Shown here: positions 37,761-38,728 of the stretch, in pieces
Layout: every line of letters starts with the position of its first letter
How positions within the stretch are numbered: the first letter of the stretch is position 1
Source: Nonomuraea zeae
Lineage (GTDB): Bacteria > Actinomycetota > Actinomycetes > Streptosporangiales > Streptosporangiaceae
Assembly: GCF_005889725.1 (NCBI RefSeq)
Contig: NZ_VCKX01000100.1
Coordinates: 1-38,728 of the forward strand
Reading direction: 5' to 3'
DNA length: 38,728 bases
Made by a program: the position numbers and the translations under genes
The notes under the pieces: model-generated
Database searches by the model: none
Seen by the model: only the letters and a program-made list of their open reading frames with translations
Told to the model about the DNA's origin: nothing

Positions 37761-38728
37761 CAGGAAGACGGTCCGGTGATCGAGACGACGCGGCGGTAAA
37801 CGGCTTTCTCGGCCCCGCGCAGCGCCAGCGTGAGGGAGACGAAGTCGTCCTTCGGCGTGGGCTCCGCGCCGTCGGCCCTGCCGAGCCACACCAGGCCGAC
37901 GTAGTGGCCAAGCGCGTAGCCACCCGACTCCGAGTGGCCGCCTGCCGGGAAGGCCGCCTTGGCGGAGGTCAGCGGACGCACCCATCCGTCCCGGTAGAGA
38001 GTCTTCAACGACTGCACCAGATCGCCGGCCGCCTGACCGTCCTTGAGATTGAGCAGCGTGTACTGGCCGATGTAACGGCCGTCGGAGCTGGCGTACAGGC
38101 CGCGGGCGGCCTGGGTGCAGCCGGTCTCCGACACCTGCTCAAGGAGGTTCCCACCCCACAAGGCTGCCGAGCAGTCAGCGTCGAGTTGCTTGGCGACGAG
38201 CTTGAGCTTGAGCTTCTTGGTGACCGGCAGCTCAGTCTGGCCGAACACCTCCTTCTCGGTAAGCGCCCGCCCGTCCTTCGCCCTGTCCGTGAGCGGGTCG
38301 AACAGCTTGGGCGAGCTCCACCCCCGGAAGACCTGCGGAAGCGTCACGTCGGGCCCGAGCACAGCGGCGCTGGCCTGGCGTTCGGACGAGTAACTGCCAA
38401 TGGAGTTGATGGCGAACACCAGGCCGGTCCCGCCTGCCAGCACCGCCACGACCGTGGCGATGATGACGAACAGCCGCTGCTGCTCCGGGCGGAAACCCCA
38501 GTCGGTGAGAAGGGGGAACTGCCAGTCGGAGCGCGGGGTACGCCGCCGTTTACCCGACGCGAGCCGTCCACCGCCGCTGCCGCCATCCGGATCGGCCGCC
38601 GCCCGCCCGTCTCCGAGGCCGTCGCCCAGGAAGCCGACGTCGCCTTCCGTACGGCCACCGTCATCGGCGTCGTCCACCGACCAGTCGCCGCTGACCAGGC
38701 CGGTCGATCGGCCGCCGCCCGTGGGACC
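37760..38728 (-). CDS. Single-pass membrane protein, paralog of its neighbour (5' end outside window)
   Basis: At least 305 residues (from GTG 38677); the frame stays open to the window edge, so the true start may lie outside. A Gly/Asp-rich N-terminal tail, a basic patch (SGKRRRTPRS), one transmembrane helix (about 69-91) and an exported domain follow. Shared with the downstream protein in the same order are LT-x2-EVF, DC-x4-LWG, GCTQA, GQ-x4-N-x2-DG-x-A, DG-V/W-VR and A-x-GHYV. No family is recognised and no catalytic motif is seen. The two genes form an overlapping pair that probably arose by duplication and may work as a complex. Confidence 0.75.
   Translation of the reverse strand, partial: GPTGGGRSTGLVSGDWSVDDADDGGRTEGDVGFLGDGLGDGRAAADPDGGSGGGRLASGKRRRTPRSDWQFPLLTDWGFRPEQQRLFVIIATVVAVLAGGTGLVFAINSIGSYSSERQASAAVLGPDVTLPQVFRGWSSPKLFDPLTDRAKDGRALTEKEVFGQTELPVTKKLKLKLVAKQLDADCSAALWGGNLLEQVSETGCTQAARGLYASSDGRYIGQYTLLNLKDGQAAGDLVQSLKTLYRDGWVRPLTSAKAAFPAGGHSESGGYALGHYVGLVWLGRADGAEPTPKDDFVSLTLALRGAEKAVYRRVVSITGPSS

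Noticed and set aside
36447..37799. Plus-strand open frame of 450 codons
   Set aside because: It covers the 36-bp repeats and then lies antisense to the repeat-tail membrane protein. The product is compositionally biased throughout.

Overview
The window is GC-rich chromosomal DNA from a filamentous-type actinobacterium, most like the Streptosporangiales (Nonomuraea/Streptosporangium relatives). That placement is an inference from overall composition, frequent GTG/TTG starts, many lipoproteins and family-level similarity. The order rpsA - polA - pdtaR (ANTAR regulator) - pyk resembles the Rv1630/Rv1629/Rv1626/Rv1617 neighbourhood of mycobacteria, so the backbone is conserved core genome with lineage-specific genes inserted.

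Layout. (1) 1-6437: rpsA, a membrane-anchored polysaccharide deacetylase and polA on the minus strand, with a hotdog thioesterase divergent from polA. (2) 6438-16694: a branched-chain/amide-type ABC import locus. It holds livH-livM-livG-livF on the plus strand and three paralogous LivJ-like lipoprotein receptors on the minus strand, each with its own leader, and two small lipoprotein genes lie between them. LivH carries an added secreted beta-sandwich-like domain. The three receptor genes share a 19-bp upstream box, and their leaders contain hairpins, one of them arranged like an attenuator. (3) 16847-20129: pdtaR, a Leu-like tRNA gene that lacks the long variable arm, a decayed SDR/LysR pair, a PPOX-fold flavoprotein, a 48-bp tandem repeat and dapD. 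(4) 20300-26143: pyk, then a subtilase lipoprotein overlapping a DUF2784 membrane protein, then a TetR-MFS efflux operon preceded by three phased palindromes. (5) 26311-32308: the gltB-gltD glutamate synthase operon with a strong terminator. (6) 32682-38728: a BpsA/DUF43-family protein, YceI and SnoaL-like proteins, an ECF sigma factor with a fused SnoaL domain behind a good match to the ECF41-type autoregulated promoter, a repeat-rich spacer, and two paralogous single-pass membrane proteins. One of the two has an N-terminal tail built of 11-residue repeats; the other runs off the window.

Working together: gltBD makes glutamate from glutamine, dapD makes diaminopimelate/lysine precursors, and the liv system imports amino acids or amides, so nitrogen and amino-acid metabolism is well represented. 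The most interesting points are the short-arm Leu-type tRNA, the LivH fusion with its three receptors and shared regulatory boxes next to an ANTAR RNA-binding regulator, the phased TetR operators, and the self-directed sigma factor promoter. No CRISPR array, prophage or insertion sequence was seen.
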